A stretch of DNA of 64,000 nt from Rhynchopus sp. YZ270_cl-10 (lineage: Eukaryota > Euglenozoa > Diplonemea > Diplonemida > Diplonemidae), in NCBI GenBank assembly GCA_964035575.1, contig OZ037856.1, forward strand, positions 248,001-312,000, written 5' to 3'. The notes below the pieces were generated by a model, which worked only from the letters and a program-made list of their open reading frames with translations, had not been told where the DNA came from and did not search any database. Shown here in pieces: positions 8,720-20,900 of this stretch. Every line of letters begins with the position of its first letter. Within the stretch, counting starts at the first letter, position 1. Made by a program: the position numbers and the translations under genes.

Positions 8720-11700
8720 TTAGACGTTCCTCGCAAGATAGTCTGTAAACTCTATCGCCTTTTGGAGCTTGTCCAGCATGTTTTGACCCATTTGCAGCTT
8801 CACGGCGCGTTGCTTGGTTCGAATAGAAAGAAGCTGTGTTTTTATTTTTGTTTTTTTGAAAAATTGGAATAATGTGATTGCCACCTGTGCAAGTTACACT
8901 GTCCCTAAAGTCACTCACGTAATAGCCTCGGATCGTGGGTTTTTTTGAAAAATAGCGTGTAGACACTTCGCTTTGCCCGCTTTCAAAATCATACCTTCAA
9001 CCTCTGACACGCAACCGGACGGGGTATCGTTGCATTCCACAGAGCAACTCTCTCGGCGTCCTCTTCCGAGACACTGTCCCCTACGTTCACCCATTCGACG
9101 AGCTCTAGGGGCACGCTTGACACAAGGTTGAGACTGCGCTCTGCACGGTTCTGTGTTGAGTTTCCTGCGACGGGGCTGCTGAGGACGTGCTTCAGGCGGA
9201 CACGGAGGACGTTGATGAGAAGCTTCGTGTACTCCTCGGGGAAGCGGCAGGTGTCCTCACCACCCAGAATCTCGATCGCCTGCACGTCGAGACCCTCGTA
9301 GTAGTGGCGTGCAACAACCTCAAACAGCACCTCATCACTTTGTGGCACATCCAAACATTTCAATAAACGTTCCCCAAGCCCATGCATTGCAGCAGTAGGA
9401 GCACCACGCAGTGCGCACAGCACCAACTCGACACGGCTCTTCTCCAACGCACCGTCCCCATCTGCAGTCGGACTGAACACCTTGCTTGTCGGCTGCAAAA
9501 GCTGCAACGAATGCTTCGTAAACAGCTTCCCCATGCGCAGAGACCCTGCTGCTGACAGCGCCTCGAGGGCCATCACATCGGGCTGCAGGCTCTCGTGGAT
9601 GAACTCCACCACAAGCAGAAGTTCCTCCTTGCCAAAGTCGCGCAGGCTTGCAGCATGTGCAGCATCAATGCTACCATTCACCATGACATCGTACGGACGT
9701 TGCCCCCACCACGACGTGCCCTCTTCTATTGGTTCAATGTCCTCACTGAGACGATGCAAAAACGGTTTTGTCAGCTGCAAATGCTGCACCAAAAGGGCGG
9801 GGTCCATGCCGCACTCTTGGCACGCCGCTGCTGGTGTGACACGACGCATGCGCGAGACATGCACAACTGCCGCAATGTTGACCAACAACACCGCACAGCA
9901 CCAATGCGTCACCGGTGCAGCAAGCGGCCCGGCACGGTCCAAATGGTCAAATGCCTTCTGCAATAGATCGGCCTCCTTCACAGAGGTGTCCTGCGAGTAC
10001 TGTTCAAAGACCTCATCGGCGCAGAGCACCCACGCAGGCGAGAAGAGGTGGCAGCGCAGAAGGGAGGGCTCCACCACACGCCGGACGTATGCGTACACGA
10101 AGTACATTGCGGAATGTGCGTGGAAGGCGTCCTCGCCGCGCCGTGCCTGGATGTACTCCGTCAGGCGGTCGTCGCACACCTCGCACTCCTGCAGACAGTG
10201 CGCTGCGATCAGCGCCGACGGCGGGATCTCGTGCACACAGGACAGCTTGATTTCCTGCATTTTGGTAGTGTTTCCAAAGAGTGGCATTGTACAAAACGCC
10301 GGGACGCACATAAAAATGGAGCCATACCTGAGTCCACGCACTTCCAGTGGAGAGCAGCCCCATCAAGTGCACAAGGGAAAGAACCTGGCAGAGCCAGTCC
10401 TCGACGCCTTCGAGCCGGTAGGCGTCCTGTGGGATGTTGTGTTGAGTCGTTTGTTTGATAACAGATATAGAGTGGGTAACGCCTGAACGGAGTATAGCCC
10501 ACGTGCGTTGAGTTGTGTTGTTGTGCAGTGTAACATACGTCCGGGTCTGTCTCAATAAGACGCTTGCGTGCGGCGGCAATGATGTACGCAGCATGGAGAA
10601 GGCTGTCACGGCCGCTCATGCTCAGAAGCCACTCCGGCACGTCGTCCGCCACCTGCTCAGCAACAGGCGCACCCACCAGACGCGAGAAGTTGTCGACAGG
10701 CATCGTACTCCGTACACTACGCGGCTTGGCCCCCCACAGCACCACCATCTGCAGCACCAAACTATTGTCCAACGACAGAATATGCGCACAATTCGCAAAG
10801 ATATCAATCGACCCCTCCGTCAACGAATGGCAGATGAATTCCGACAGCTTCTCGTCGACCTTCACTATCTTCGCCGCCTTGCTGAGCATATCAAAGTACG
10901 ACAGAAACTCGGGGAGGGGCATTTCTGGCTGCTTCTGGTCTCTCCCTGACTTTGTCGACACCCGCGCGAGGGCTGCGACTGGGGGGTTCAGGGGGCCTTC
11001 CCCGAAGTCTATTTCTGAGAAGAGGTCGTGCCATTGCTGGGCTATTGTCGGTGCGTCGATGTTGCGTGGCTTGCGCACCTGCGAGAGCGCCATGATATAT
11101 GCGTTGAGCACGGACAACCGGTTCACGAGGTACATGTACACCATGCCCTCTGTCAACAACGGCGCGTCCGTACCCATAAGCCGCTCCTGCTCTGTCACCA
11201 GACGGTCACCAGAGGTGAACATCTGCTCCATCCCCACCGTATCGCCTGTCACAATGTCCTCCTGCCCGATGCCACGCTTCTCAAGAATCATCAATGCCGC
11301 CGCAGTGCAGTCGATCCAGAGCACATGCCCCAACGACACAGGCATCGTCACAATGCACTCCAAGATCTCAACCGTATTCGTGAACGTGCCCAGCACCGCG
11401 CTCAGCGTGTCCAGATCTGCGTCGTCCGCCTGGCATGCCTCGCGCCATACCCTCAGCGACGTCGGCGCCTCCTCTGCGTAGGATGCCACCGCACTGTCTG
11501 CGGAGAGTTTCTGCAGTTGGTAAGGTAACAACAATTATTCACACCCCCACCCCCAAAACTATCATACCAGATGCGACGTGCTGCCGTCCGTCTGCACCAC
11601 AATGCACGACATATCATCACGACGCCCTGTATGCCGCACCTGGCAGTTGAAGCCTATCGTTGCTGCTGCAACACGCTGCTGCGAACCGAGACTCCAGACC

Positions 11701-13325
11701 TCCACTATGCCACGACGTGGGAGGTACACAAGGAACATATAACCCGCAAGACGCGAAGGTGGGAGCCAGAGCACAGAGGCCTGCCTGTACCCCTTCAGCA
11801 TGCGCACCACGGTGAACGTCGATGTGTCCACCACCGCCACACGGCCCAGGTTGTCCGATGCCGCCACATACCGCCCTGTGCAGTCCACCGCAAGACTTTC
11901 GAACTCCCGCTTATCCTCAAACTCACGGTCCGCTGTCGCCGTCACCGGTGCTGCAGGCTTTGCCTTCGCAGGACGACCAAGAAACGACACCTTCGCAAAG
12001 CTCAACGCAGCGCTAGCAACCTTCCATGCAGAGTCCGACCCTCCTGCGGTGCTCTCCCCTGCAGTCTTGAATGCTGCTAACGAAGGAAGCTTCCCACCTG
12101 CCACCTGAGGGTGGTTGGAATTGTAGGGGTTATTTTGTGTGAATGTAAAAGTGAGCTGCAAAAAAAGGGAGAAAGTTTGAAAGATGAATATGCCTCTCGT
12201 GCACACATGTTCAAAAAGGGGAGTCAGAGGGGGTGGGGAGGTGAGAATGCAGCTCGTCATACCACCCATTTCACCTGAGTGTTCACCTCAAATGGGTCCG
12301 GACGGACCTTCCCCACCGGTACGATCCCCATCATGCTAGCGGCCTGTAAAAAAGAGGTTTTTTTATAGATTCAAAGAAAAGTTGGCAAGATTCTGACATC
12401 ACCTTGAAAAGGGTGAAATAATTGAAATAATATTATGAATGTCAAACACCCCCTCTGAGTCTGCGGATATAGCCTTGACGCTGAACTTCACGACCCAGTG
12501 AGATCGACGCTCTAGTCCAGCAACGCCTTGAGTATATTCCTCAAATATGTATAGTACTGCAGTGGGAGAACTCAGCCTCATTTCATAACAGATGATACAG
12601 CATGTGCCCCACCTCAGGGAACACCCCGCATAACATACCTCCCCACCTTGCGAGGCGAGCTTGTGAAACACACAGGGCAGTCCTCCAGAGAGCGGTGCGT
12701 GGATGCTGTACGTAGACGCGCTGATGGCGTAGTCGAGCACATCTTCGGAGAAGGGGTCGCTGTCGGTGGGGCGGCGTGCCTTGTCATCGTCTGAGACGGG
12801 CTCTAGGTAGCGCGCGTCTGCTAGACCACAGAGGGGGGTGGTGGAGAGGGTGACCAAGGTGTTGGGGGAGGAGAGCAACAGCACCTCCTCTGCCTTGTCT
12901 TGGCGTCTCCTGTCTTGTATGCATGAGATCGCATGCGCAGAAAGCTCTTGTCGATGAAGCAACGCTGTCCTATGACTCAACACAATAAGCGCCCCGTTCT
13001 TCGTCCCCACGAGCAGTAGAGGTGTCTTTGCAGACCCCTGCCCGACCCTGATCCAATGCATCGCAGTGACGTCCCCCTCGCAGCTTAAGGTGTTGAACCG
13101 CCGGAAAGGGACGCGCGCTTTTTCGCGGAGCACCCCGCCACTCTCTCGGGTGCCAAGCTGCACCACAGCCACACCACGTTTGTGAGCCAACGCTAGGTAT
13201 TGGCTGGTTCCAAGGTACGTCACCTCGCACAGCGTTCCAGAACTTTCCAGCCACCGTTTGACCCCCGCGGCCTTGCAGATGTCTGCCACATTATCACCGG
13301 GTACATTCTGCAGATGAAGTTGCAT
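8720..13325 (-). CDS. RAB3GAP2: Rab3GAP regulatory (non-catalytic) subunit, 7 exons, 1238 aa
   Basis: Exons (minus) 13325-12639, 12343-12275, 12104-11568, 11510-10539, 10426-10328, 10254-8995 and 8812-8720 are all phase 0 and give 1239 codons. The N-terminal half is a beta-propeller with the family signature: DNLGRVAVVDTSTFTVVRML, then KGYRQASVLWL, then LVYLPRRGIVEVWSL. The rest is the helical C-terminal region of Rab3GAP2. With the catalytic subunit this protein acts on Rab3 and as exchange factor for Rab18 at the ER and lipid droplets (family knowledge). Length is slightly below the human 1393 aa. The ATG follows a C-rich tract and AG at 13338-13339. The first intron (12344-12638) stays open in frame for most of its length, so intron retention could mislead prediction. 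Intron 2 (12105-12274) contains a hairpin repeat. Confidence 0.88.
12181..12212 (+). repeat. CTCTCGT-loop hairpin, type A, in an intron
   Basis: AAGATGAATATGC-CTCTCGT-GCACACATGTT. It lies in intron 2 of RAB3GAP2, antisense to the gene, and shows that the family is tolerated inside introns. Confidence 0.75.
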
Positions 13326-13501
13326 CTGCAGCAATACCTGAATAGGGGGGGGATGTCATGAGAGTTATTTTAGTTTAGCTTTCGCAGTGAACAGAAATGA
13401 GTTGGGTGGGGGAGGGTTTTTGATAAACACCGTAGAATGGAAGCTAGAAGTGGTAAAGTGAATGGAGGTTTTTTTCGTTCTACTGATTTTTTTTTGGATT
13501 C

Positions 13502-13807
13502 TTATTTTGGCTGTCTTGCGAGCTGCTTTCGGATCAACCCATCAAGTTTGAGTCGGGCCTCCCTGAGGGCCTTCTTTTCGGAGAGCTCCTTCGCGCGCGC
13601 TTCCTTTAGTGCTGTGGTGGGATCTGTCTTGAACAGCACCCCGCCCGGCTGGCCCACGAACACCCGTCCCTTCTGCGCTGCCGAGACCTCAAGTTCCTGT
13701 ACAGCGGCAGAGAGATCCTTCACGCTCTCCTCCAGTGCCTTAACACGCTCCTTCTCCGCTGGAATGTCAAGCAGCAGATTGGTCACATCCTCTTCATCCC
13801 AATACAT
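13502..13807 (-). CDS. small coiled-coil protein, 101 aa
   Basis: Single exon from ATG (MYWDEEDVTNLLLDIPAEKE) to TAA. Two acidic/basic amphipathic helices (KERVKALEESVKDLSAAVQE and KELSEKKALREARLKLDGLI) flank a short beta-like hairpin RVFVGQPGGVLFKTD. The helix-hairpin-helix layout resembles prefoldin beta-type or other small coiled-coil subunits, but I cannot name it. It sits 176 nt upstream of RAB3GAP2 in transcription order and 283 nt after the WW gene, consistent with one polycistronic unit. GC-biased third positions support coding. Confidence 0.65.
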   Translation of the reverse strand: MYWDEEDVTNLLLDIPAEKERVKALEESVKDLSAAVQELEVSAAQKGRVFVGQPGGVLFKTDPTTALKEARAKELSEKKALREARLKLDGLIRKQLARQPK

Positions 13808-13975
13808 TGTTTTTCTTTGTGTCACACCAACTGACACACACCCCAACCCACCTGAGTTTTGTTGAAAAATTCAAAAAAAAAATAAGACCTAATCCTTGGT
13901 AAAAAATTCATGGAAAGTTCTATTTTTATGTACACTTACAGGAATATTCAAAAGGGCTAGAATAAAAGAAACTGT

Positions 13976-14055
13976 AGTTGTTGATGCAGGCACCTCCGAC
14001 TGACCCACTGTACGATGCCAGCCATCCGGATGAAAGCACAAGTACCCTGCGGCCT
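13976..14055. repeat. 75-bp dispersed repeat, copy 2
   Basis: Same ordered words as 8110-8188. It lies just past the stop codon of the WW gene and is followed by an AG that could serve as a splice acceptor, so it might be exonised in some transcripts. Confidence 0.7.
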
Positions 14056-14090
14056 ACAACAGTAGATGTAAAAAGAAAGAAAAAAAAATG

Positions 14091-14777
14091 TCAAAGCAGA
14101 TTGCAAATATTACCGACATCAATCTCTGCGGAAGGTTGCGTCCACGTTGTTTCCCCGGTCAGTTTATTGTAATAGTAGACCCCTTCTGTTGCGGGGTCCA
14201 TGTATGCGACCCAGACCTGGCCGACTCTGCGTTGGGAGGGTCCGATTGTGTGGTGGATGTGTTGTTGTGTGTCGGCAGCGTGCTGGAGATGGGTGTCGAT
14301 GTCAGCGCAGGTCTCTCGGCTTTTCACTGAGGTAACCTCCGCCTGCGCTGCCATTGCGAGCAACAGATCGGTCATGTACGCCTGCTTCCTCACCAGACCA
14401 CGCCTCTCTACAACCGGCTTCTCACGCCGCAGACGCAGTTGTTGCATATTCTCTCGCAACGCTTCCAACTTCTCCATTGTAGTTTCATTTCGAACGGAAG
14501 CGTTTTGAACAACCTCTGCCTTCGTAGAGCGTTGGCTTAGTATAAGATGTTGGGACTGCGACTCTGCAGGCAGCGCAGTCCCCTCAGATGGTGGTGAGGA
14601 AGTGGTGGACCGTGGCGGAGGGTGTATGGTGTCTGGCGGCACCTCGTCGTGCCCCACCCCAGACTCGCCAAGCGGAGGAACCTCAAGAAGAGGCCGTACA
14701 GAAGGTGATAGGGTATGTGTCGCCACGCTTCCTTTCAAAGAAGCGGGTCTGTCTTTACCCTCATCGCTGCTTGCCAT
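14091..14777 (-). CDS. WW-domain protein, 228 aa
   Basis: Single open frame. Residues about 190-220 are a WW domain: first Trp in VGQVWVAYMDPATEGVYYYN, second in KLTGETTWTQPSAE, with the YYY block and the final Pro. WW domains bind Pro-rich ligands (family knowledge). A central helix (MEKLEALRENMQQLRLRREK) probably forms a coiled coil, and the N-terminal 80 residues are Ser/Pro-rich. The neighbouring metacaspase has a Pro-rich tail, but a link is only speculation. A GTAATATT near the end could be a donor to an exon at about 14052; I prefer the simple stop at 14091. Confidence 0.75.
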   Translation of the reverse strand: MASSDEGKDRPASLKGSVATHTLSPSVRPLLEVPPLGESGVGHDEVPPDTIHPPPRSTTSSPPSEGTALPAESQSQHLILSQRSTKAEVVQNASVRNETTMEKLEALRENMQQLRLRREKPVVERRGLVRKQAYMTDLLLAMAAQAEVTSVKSRETCADIDTHLQHAADTQQHIHHTIGPSQRRVGQVWVAYMDPATEGVYYYNKLTGETTWTQPSAEIDVGNICNLL

Positions 14778-14895
14778 ATCTGTGTACTGGCATATCCTTT
14801 GGGGTTGAGAGAAAGGTGAGGTTTGTGGAGGAAAAAAAAAATGTCTCTAATTTTCTAATTTTCTAATACAAAGGGATCTAAAGAGTCCAGGGAGG

Positions 14896-16292
14896 CTATG
14901 GTGAAAAGGGAGGGGTTCCTGGAGACCCTGGTCCACCGTGCTGGGAGGGGCGGTGGTCGAAGCGGCCTGAGGATGCGTGCTGTGGGCGGCGGCTGGTTGC
15001 ACCGCTGCGCTGTGGGGTGTGGGTGTTGGGGTACTGTCCTTGCTGGGTGGTGTCCGTGGGGGGTGCTCCGCTGAAGCCGTTGTCGACTCCTTCAATCTGT
15101 GGTGGGGCAGGTTTCTCGTGTGTGGAGACAAGCCCCACCTCAAATGGCAGTCGTACAGCAGCCCCATCGACAGCCATCGTGCTTGTCCCGTCCTCCCAGT
15201 CCAGGTCGTACGTCCCGTCGTCGTTCACGTTCCTGACTATCGCAGGGAACCACGCAGTATGGAAGTAGCTCTCCACGCGCGCGCCAATGAAAAACCTGTT
15301 GTGCGTCAACGTGACCCCACTCCCCCCGACCCGGGTGCTCTGTCGGTATGAGGAGAGGAGGAGGCGGTCCTTTGCGGCCATGCCAAGGGAGAAGTTTTCT
15401 TGCAGGTCGAACTGTAATAAGAAATTTTTGGGGGTTATTTTGGGCTAAACTTTTATACCTTATGCGAAGATGCGATGGAAGGAAGCTTGCACATTGTGCC
15501 AAGGCTTGCGTGAAGGGATTGCCTCAGACGCCGCATGAGATGTTCAAAGGTGAGGGTCGCATCGGTGTCGAGGATCTTTATGAGTGCTGTTGTGAGTGCA
15601 CCTGTCCCTGCAACGCATTCTTCGGTGTCGGGTTTTGCGCCGCTGATGACAACAATCTGCCCACACAGCAGGTCCTGCGCCTGGCGGTCCTGAAACCAAC
15701 GGAACTCCGTCTCCCCCAGCGTCACCCTCCACGGAAGCGGCACCATCGAGCAAGCATAGCTACAGTCCGCCACCACCACCACCCTCGCCCCAGGTGGTGT
15801 CTTGCTCAGGATCTCTGCCACGGCGTCGCACCGAATCGCCCCACGCTCTGCAAAGTCCATAGGCGCGATGTGCTCATGCAAGCCATTCAGCAGCACACTG
15901 TGCCCGCTGAAGTGGAGGTACATCGAATGGCCAGGCTCAGCACCCTCGACAAGCCACAGAAGAGAGCGGATGATGTTCTCAAAGGTGGGCATCATATCGC
16001 CACGGCCGTCGTCTGTAAGACAGCGGAACCCACCGGAGGGGACAAAACCGCGTCGTTTCAGAAATCGCATTTGGTTGTGTGTGTCGATAACACTGCTCGC
16101 GAGTTGGTGCCGTGTGCCGCTGTAGTTGATTCCAATACTCAAAATCTTATAAGCCCCAGGAATCGGCGTCGCAGCGCGCGGTGCCTCCGCCTGAGACGGA
16201 TCGTGAAACTGACTGACATATCCATAGCGGCGCTGCAGACCTGCCGCGTGGTAGTGTTTCCCCACCTTTTCCTTGCTCTTCACGGCACCCAT
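14896..16292 (-). CDS. metacaspase-like pseudopeptidase fused to a Tudor/Agenet-like domain, 449 aa
   Basis: Exons (minus) 16292-15459 and 15411-14896 join in phase (450 codons). The p20 region shows LSIGINYSG (about 51-59) and LHFSGHS with catalytic His131. The usual D-C/S-C-H-S-G box reads DCSYAC (176-181), so the nucleophile position is Ser178 and the next His is Tyr. The exon junction completes the family C-terminus (LPSIASSHK then FDLQENFSL). After it comes a Tudor/Agenet-like module (FFIGARVESYFHTAWFPAIV then DGTYDLDWEDG) and a Pro/Gln/Ser-rich tail. The N-terminus MGAVKS fits N-myristoylation (MGxxxS). Trypanosome MCA4 is likewise acylated and has Cys replaced by Ser. I infer a membrane-associated, probably inactive homologue. 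Only 77 nt separate it from the PPR gene. Confidence 0.85.
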
Positions 16293-16369
16293 ATTTTTTT
16301 TTTGTGTATATTCTGAATATGTAAGGAGAATTCGCATCTGACACCAAAAAAAAATATGTGGAGGGATAA

Positions 16370-17455
16370 TCACTTCGCCTCGGCCTTGAGGGCTTGGTAC
16401 TCACTGCGGAGGGCTGGGTGCAAGCCGATTCCATTAGCCTTAAGCTCTGTGACGAAGTCATCTGCTTGGGTACGTGCAGAGCAGAGCCTGTAGACCTCCA
16501 TGAGACGTGCGGAGAGAATCTCGGATGTGATGCCGTGCAGGGTGGCCTCGCTGTACACCTTCTCCGCGGATGCAAGCTTCTCGTCAGAAGACATAGTAGA
16601 GTTCGCGCAAGCCTTGATAAGCATCGCAAAGTCATACGCAGACGGAGCAAACCCTTCTGCCAGCTTCTTTGCTATTACCGCTCTGGTACCCTCAAAGTCA
16701 CCACTTCCCTATGAAGAAAAAGAATGATGGGGGAAAAGGGGTGTTGTGGCTACCTTATAAACGTTTGCCAATCGGCCGTATGTTTCGTTGGAGGGTGTAA
16801 ACCCCTTTTCCCGAAGAAGCTGAAGAACCGCCTCGGCAGCCGCCACATCCTTCCCCGTACAGGTTATCATTTCGTTGTAGATGCGGAGGTCTGGGGAAAG
16901 GTGCGCTTCCTTCATCTGCGCAAGGATCGGGGCGGTTTCTGTTACGGAGACCCCCTGGAGTGCGTGGGTGAAGTGGGCGAGGGAGGGTTGAAGCTTCTTT
17001 GCGTGCATCTCCTTCAGCAACGTTGTAGCACCTTGCGCGCTAGATACCCGCAGGAGGGGAAGATATATGGGTGCGTTTGGATGCACCCTGGATGCTTCGA
17101 TTTCACGCAGATATGCCTTCGCAGATGCCGCACCGTGTCGAGCATGCAGCTGCATCTTGAGCGTGCGGGTACGTGCGTTATCTGGTACCCCTGCCTCGGC
17201 CATGGTGTTGAAGAGCTCTTCAGCTAGCTGCACCCGTTTGTTGGTGACTAAGTACTGTGCTACCGTGTTGTAGCAATGTGTGTCCAAAGGCTTGCGTTCG
17301 TGAGGAAGTGCTGCCACTGCAAGCAAGAGTTCTCGTGACTTCTCTTTTGAAACCGCCTCCCGGTTGAACATCCGCGACTTCTTTGTGATGATCGCGTTAA
17401 TCGCAATGAGAGCCTCGCTTTCAACATGGCGCAATAACGCCTTGGTTACTCTCAT
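16370..17455 (-). CDS. pentatricopeptide-repeat (PPR) protein, 2 exons, 346 aa
   Basis: Exons (minus) 17455-16754 and 16708-16370 (347 codons). Starts MRVTKALLRHVESEALIAIN, a basic amphipathic segment that could be a mitochondrial presequence. About 7-8 degenerate 35-residue repeats follow: HCYNTVAQYLVTNKRVQLAE, then ELFNTMAEAGV, APIYLPLLRV, LLKEMHAKKLQPSL, LRIYNEMITCTGKDVAAAEA, VLQLLREKGFTPSNETYGRL. PPR proteins bind organellar RNA in a sequence-specific way (family knowledge), and euglenozoans have many. The second exon carries two more repeats and ends ALKAEAK. The intron is 45 nt, among the shortest here. Confidence 0.85.
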
Positions 17456-17939
17456 TCGTGTACAAAAACAAACAAAAAAACAAAACACACAAACCTCCTG
17501 TGAGGGAGAATCAACACCATCCGAGAAAGTAGCAAAAAAGATACAGAGAACAGCGGGAAGTGGGGAGGAGGAGGAGGAAGAGGAGGAGGAGGAGGTATTT
17601 TAAAAAAATAGAATTTTTTTTCTTTTCTTTTGCAACGTTTGTGTTGTGAGGTGCGAGCACCACTGCCAGTTTCCCCCCCCTCTCTCCCCCCGTATTAACC
17701 CTCTCTGTTTTATCTATGATGTCCTTTTGTATCGACAAATCGATTTTCTTTGCTCAAAAATGTCTGCCAAAAAAGGGGGTATTTTTATTTTTTTGACATC
17801 CATTTTTCAAAAAGAATCCGCATTTTTCTCTGAGGCCTGCTGGAAAGGCAAACCCCATTTTTTCCCCCCCCATCTAAAAAAAACCACTATCTTGACCAAA
17901 AAAAATAATACGAGATTGAACAATGTCATCTCTCTTTCT

Positions 17940-20900
17940 TTATGCCACTCTAGGACGTTTTGTCTGTGGATCGCCTGCGTTTGCGGCTTCACCCACAGCT
18001 TCGTTGTTCTCTTGCGCATTGCTTTTTGTACCACCACCACCACCACCACCACCTCCACCTCTCTTCCTCTTCCCCGTCTTTGCAACCAAGGTAGCAACAT
18101 CAATCACTCTGCAGACCTCTGAAGGTATCTCCATCTCCTCCAGCCTTGTCAACCAAATTTCCTGCTTCGTGCTAAGCACATCCCCTGGTCCTTTCACTTC
18201 CGACAGCAAAATGCCCTTTGTTATAGGGTTCCACAACAACAGGTCAGGCATCCCAGAAAACTGCATTTGTGTTGAAAATTCAATGCAAAGAGCGGCCATT
18301 CTTTTTGGTCCTAGGCAGAAGGCGACCTCGGTTAGCATTGTTTTGGGAACACTCCAGTCGCAGTTGAATGCGGTGACTCCGTTGTGTGCGTCATATGCTT
18401 GGGATACCGCAGCACAGAGGTCTGTTTCATCTAGGGATTCTATCTCTGCCGCACGCTGCCTGATACGAGGCAAACGGAGGTGGAACTCTGCACTCCCAAA
18501 ATCGATTGGAGCTGCCATAAACCTAAGTGGAAGCGTCGTAGCATCAGGACGGAACAGCTCCTCCCAAAGCAGTAATGTGAAGAGAAACCTGAGGGGCGCA
18601 CCCTCAGTGTGAGTCCCCGTCCATCCTTCTTGCGAGGCTGCACCTTGGGCATCGAGGTAGCGACACAGCGCAGCATGCGCCGCCTTCTCCACATTCCCTA
18701 AGGATGGCGGCTTTTCAACAAAGTCGGACGCATCTAACAGAACCTCGCCATCCAGTGTAGCCCGCATCTCTGGTGCCAAAGAAGCATCGTAAGAAGGGTG
18801 TACCACCGCGGAGGTTAGATCCCACATTGGATACTTCGAGCCTTTCCAGCGCTTTGCAAGAACATAGCGAACGCTTGGTGTTGTGATAGACGTAGCGAAA
18901 TGGCCTGATGGAGGCTCAGGGAGGACTACTTCCGTTTCGTCTCTCTTCTTTTTCGCAATTTTTTGCGCAACTGCGAGGTAACGGCGTTGCAGCCAGAGGC
19001 GGTCTGAGGCAGCAATGAACGCATCGTTATCTCCGGTCAAAGCACGCTCACACAGCGCCTGCACATACTCCTCATTGCGGGTACTCTTCTCACTACTCCG
19101 CATGGGCAGCAGATGCGACAGATCGATGATAAGACGCTGCCACATCCTTCCCCTCCTCCGTGCCTTGAAGTGCGGGCACATCAACACCAATGTAAGATAG
19201 CGGAGTGCTAGGGCATATTCCTTCGCCACCTCGAGTGCATCGACAGACTGTAGAAGGATCAAGCGGTTGAGGTATGCACGGTCAAAGACCTGCCTCGGCT
19301 GGGCTGTGCTCCCATGAACGAACCCGCACCCTACACATACGCAGGGTTGTGCCGCATGCTCGGTCTCGCGGCTTTCAAAGGAAAAGATGCTGCCATCTTC
19401 GCTGGGTGTCACATCATCGTCCTCAGGCTCCGGTGTGGGTACCTTTGGGCTTGGTATTGGCGGACTGCACACAGGGCTCGGCGCCTTCTGTGTCGGTGTA
19501 CTGTACCGCTGCGTCTGTGTCTGCGTCACACCAATACTCTCCACCTGAACCTGTGTCTCCGTCATTTGCGTCTCCCTTACTTGAGTTTCCGTCATCTGCG
19601 TCTCCCTCACCTGAACCTGCGTATCAGGGAGCGTCCCCTGCGGTGGATACGAAAGCGTCGGTGCAAGGCTCTGACTCACCACAACCGTCTGCGTCTGCGT
19701 CTGTGTCTCTGCTTCTTTCTCTGGAGACACCTGCTTGAATATTACCTGAGTATTGGCGATGGGCGACCCCAACGGGGAGGGGTCCTTCTTGGCCTTCTGC
19801 ACCGGCGTCAAACAACGGGTATCCTGCATGACCTGTTGTGTCTCCTCCTCAAGGACCAACGTCTGCGAATGTTCTTCTTCTATGCAACCGTCATCTGTGC
19901 TTAGCAGGTCGATAATGCTTGGGTCCTTTTTGAGTGGTGGAGGTGGTGGTGGTGCACCACGAACCCCAACCCATTGTGTTAAGTCTGTCTGCTTCAAAAA
20001 CCCGCCTGAAGTCCATGATTCTCTGCTGTTCTCTTCTGCAACGGAGCTGTGGTTGGGGAAGGACTCCATGCTTGCATCATTCGTATATTCTATGTCGCTA
20101 TCAATATCAATCACAACGCTGCATTGCGGACCACCCGAGGAGCGCCGCCGTCTCCTTCCCTCTCTACTGCTGTTCAGACTGTCTACAAACATTGCGTCAA
20201 CATCTATTGTATTTGGAATCGCGAATGATGCTTCCGTTATCGGTGTCTCAAGAGTTTCTAGGGTTTCGGGTGTTTCGGTCATCTTAACGTCATTCTCTCG
20301 AGGTTGCTCCCAAACCAATCCTGCCTGATGCTGCAACATAAACGCAATGTGCACCCCATCCTGTCTATCCAAAGAGGAGGGTTCGATGCCTGCAAGCTGC
20401 TCCAACTCCCCCGCAGCAATCTCTGCGATAGGTTTTACTGCGGAGACCAGCGCGTCTTTGTCCTTTTTTCTAAGATAGTCAACATTCGCTGCCATGCAGT
20501 CCCCCAATTTGTCCAACGCATCATGGTACAACTCATATGCTACACGGTCACGAAACATTGATGTCGCTTTGCAGTCTTTTGATGGATCCGCAAAGCGAGA
20601 CACATCAGCCTGCAGAGGGGTCGGCCACCTCCTCAACCCTGTAAACAACACAACAGGAAGATGCCCATTCTCAGCAAGCGCCGTCTGCGCGCCGCTAGGC
20701 TGTGCTCCTCGAGAAGGCCCACCCTGCGTAGATTTCCCCAACCTCACCTCGACTAACGCCTCCACTGCCTCTGAAGGATGCTGTAGGATAAACAACCTAT
20801 GCACCATACGAAATAAATTCGAAAAAACTTCGTTAATTTTAATACACCTCCCCAAAGCCTCAGCGGTCAGCCTCCTCGCTTGGACAGTCGCCTTAGAAGG

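Noticed and set aside
9482-10486. 334-codon plus-strand frame
   Set aside because: Antisense to RAB3GAP2 exons 5 and 6, Ser/Arg-rich with no domain.
12399-12638. extra exon in RAB3GAP2 (VLYIFEEYTQGVAGL frame)
   Set aside because: The GTATGT donor at 12638 and a T-rich CAG acceptor at 12344 join the flanking exons cleanly in phase 0, and the skipped text has no family match.
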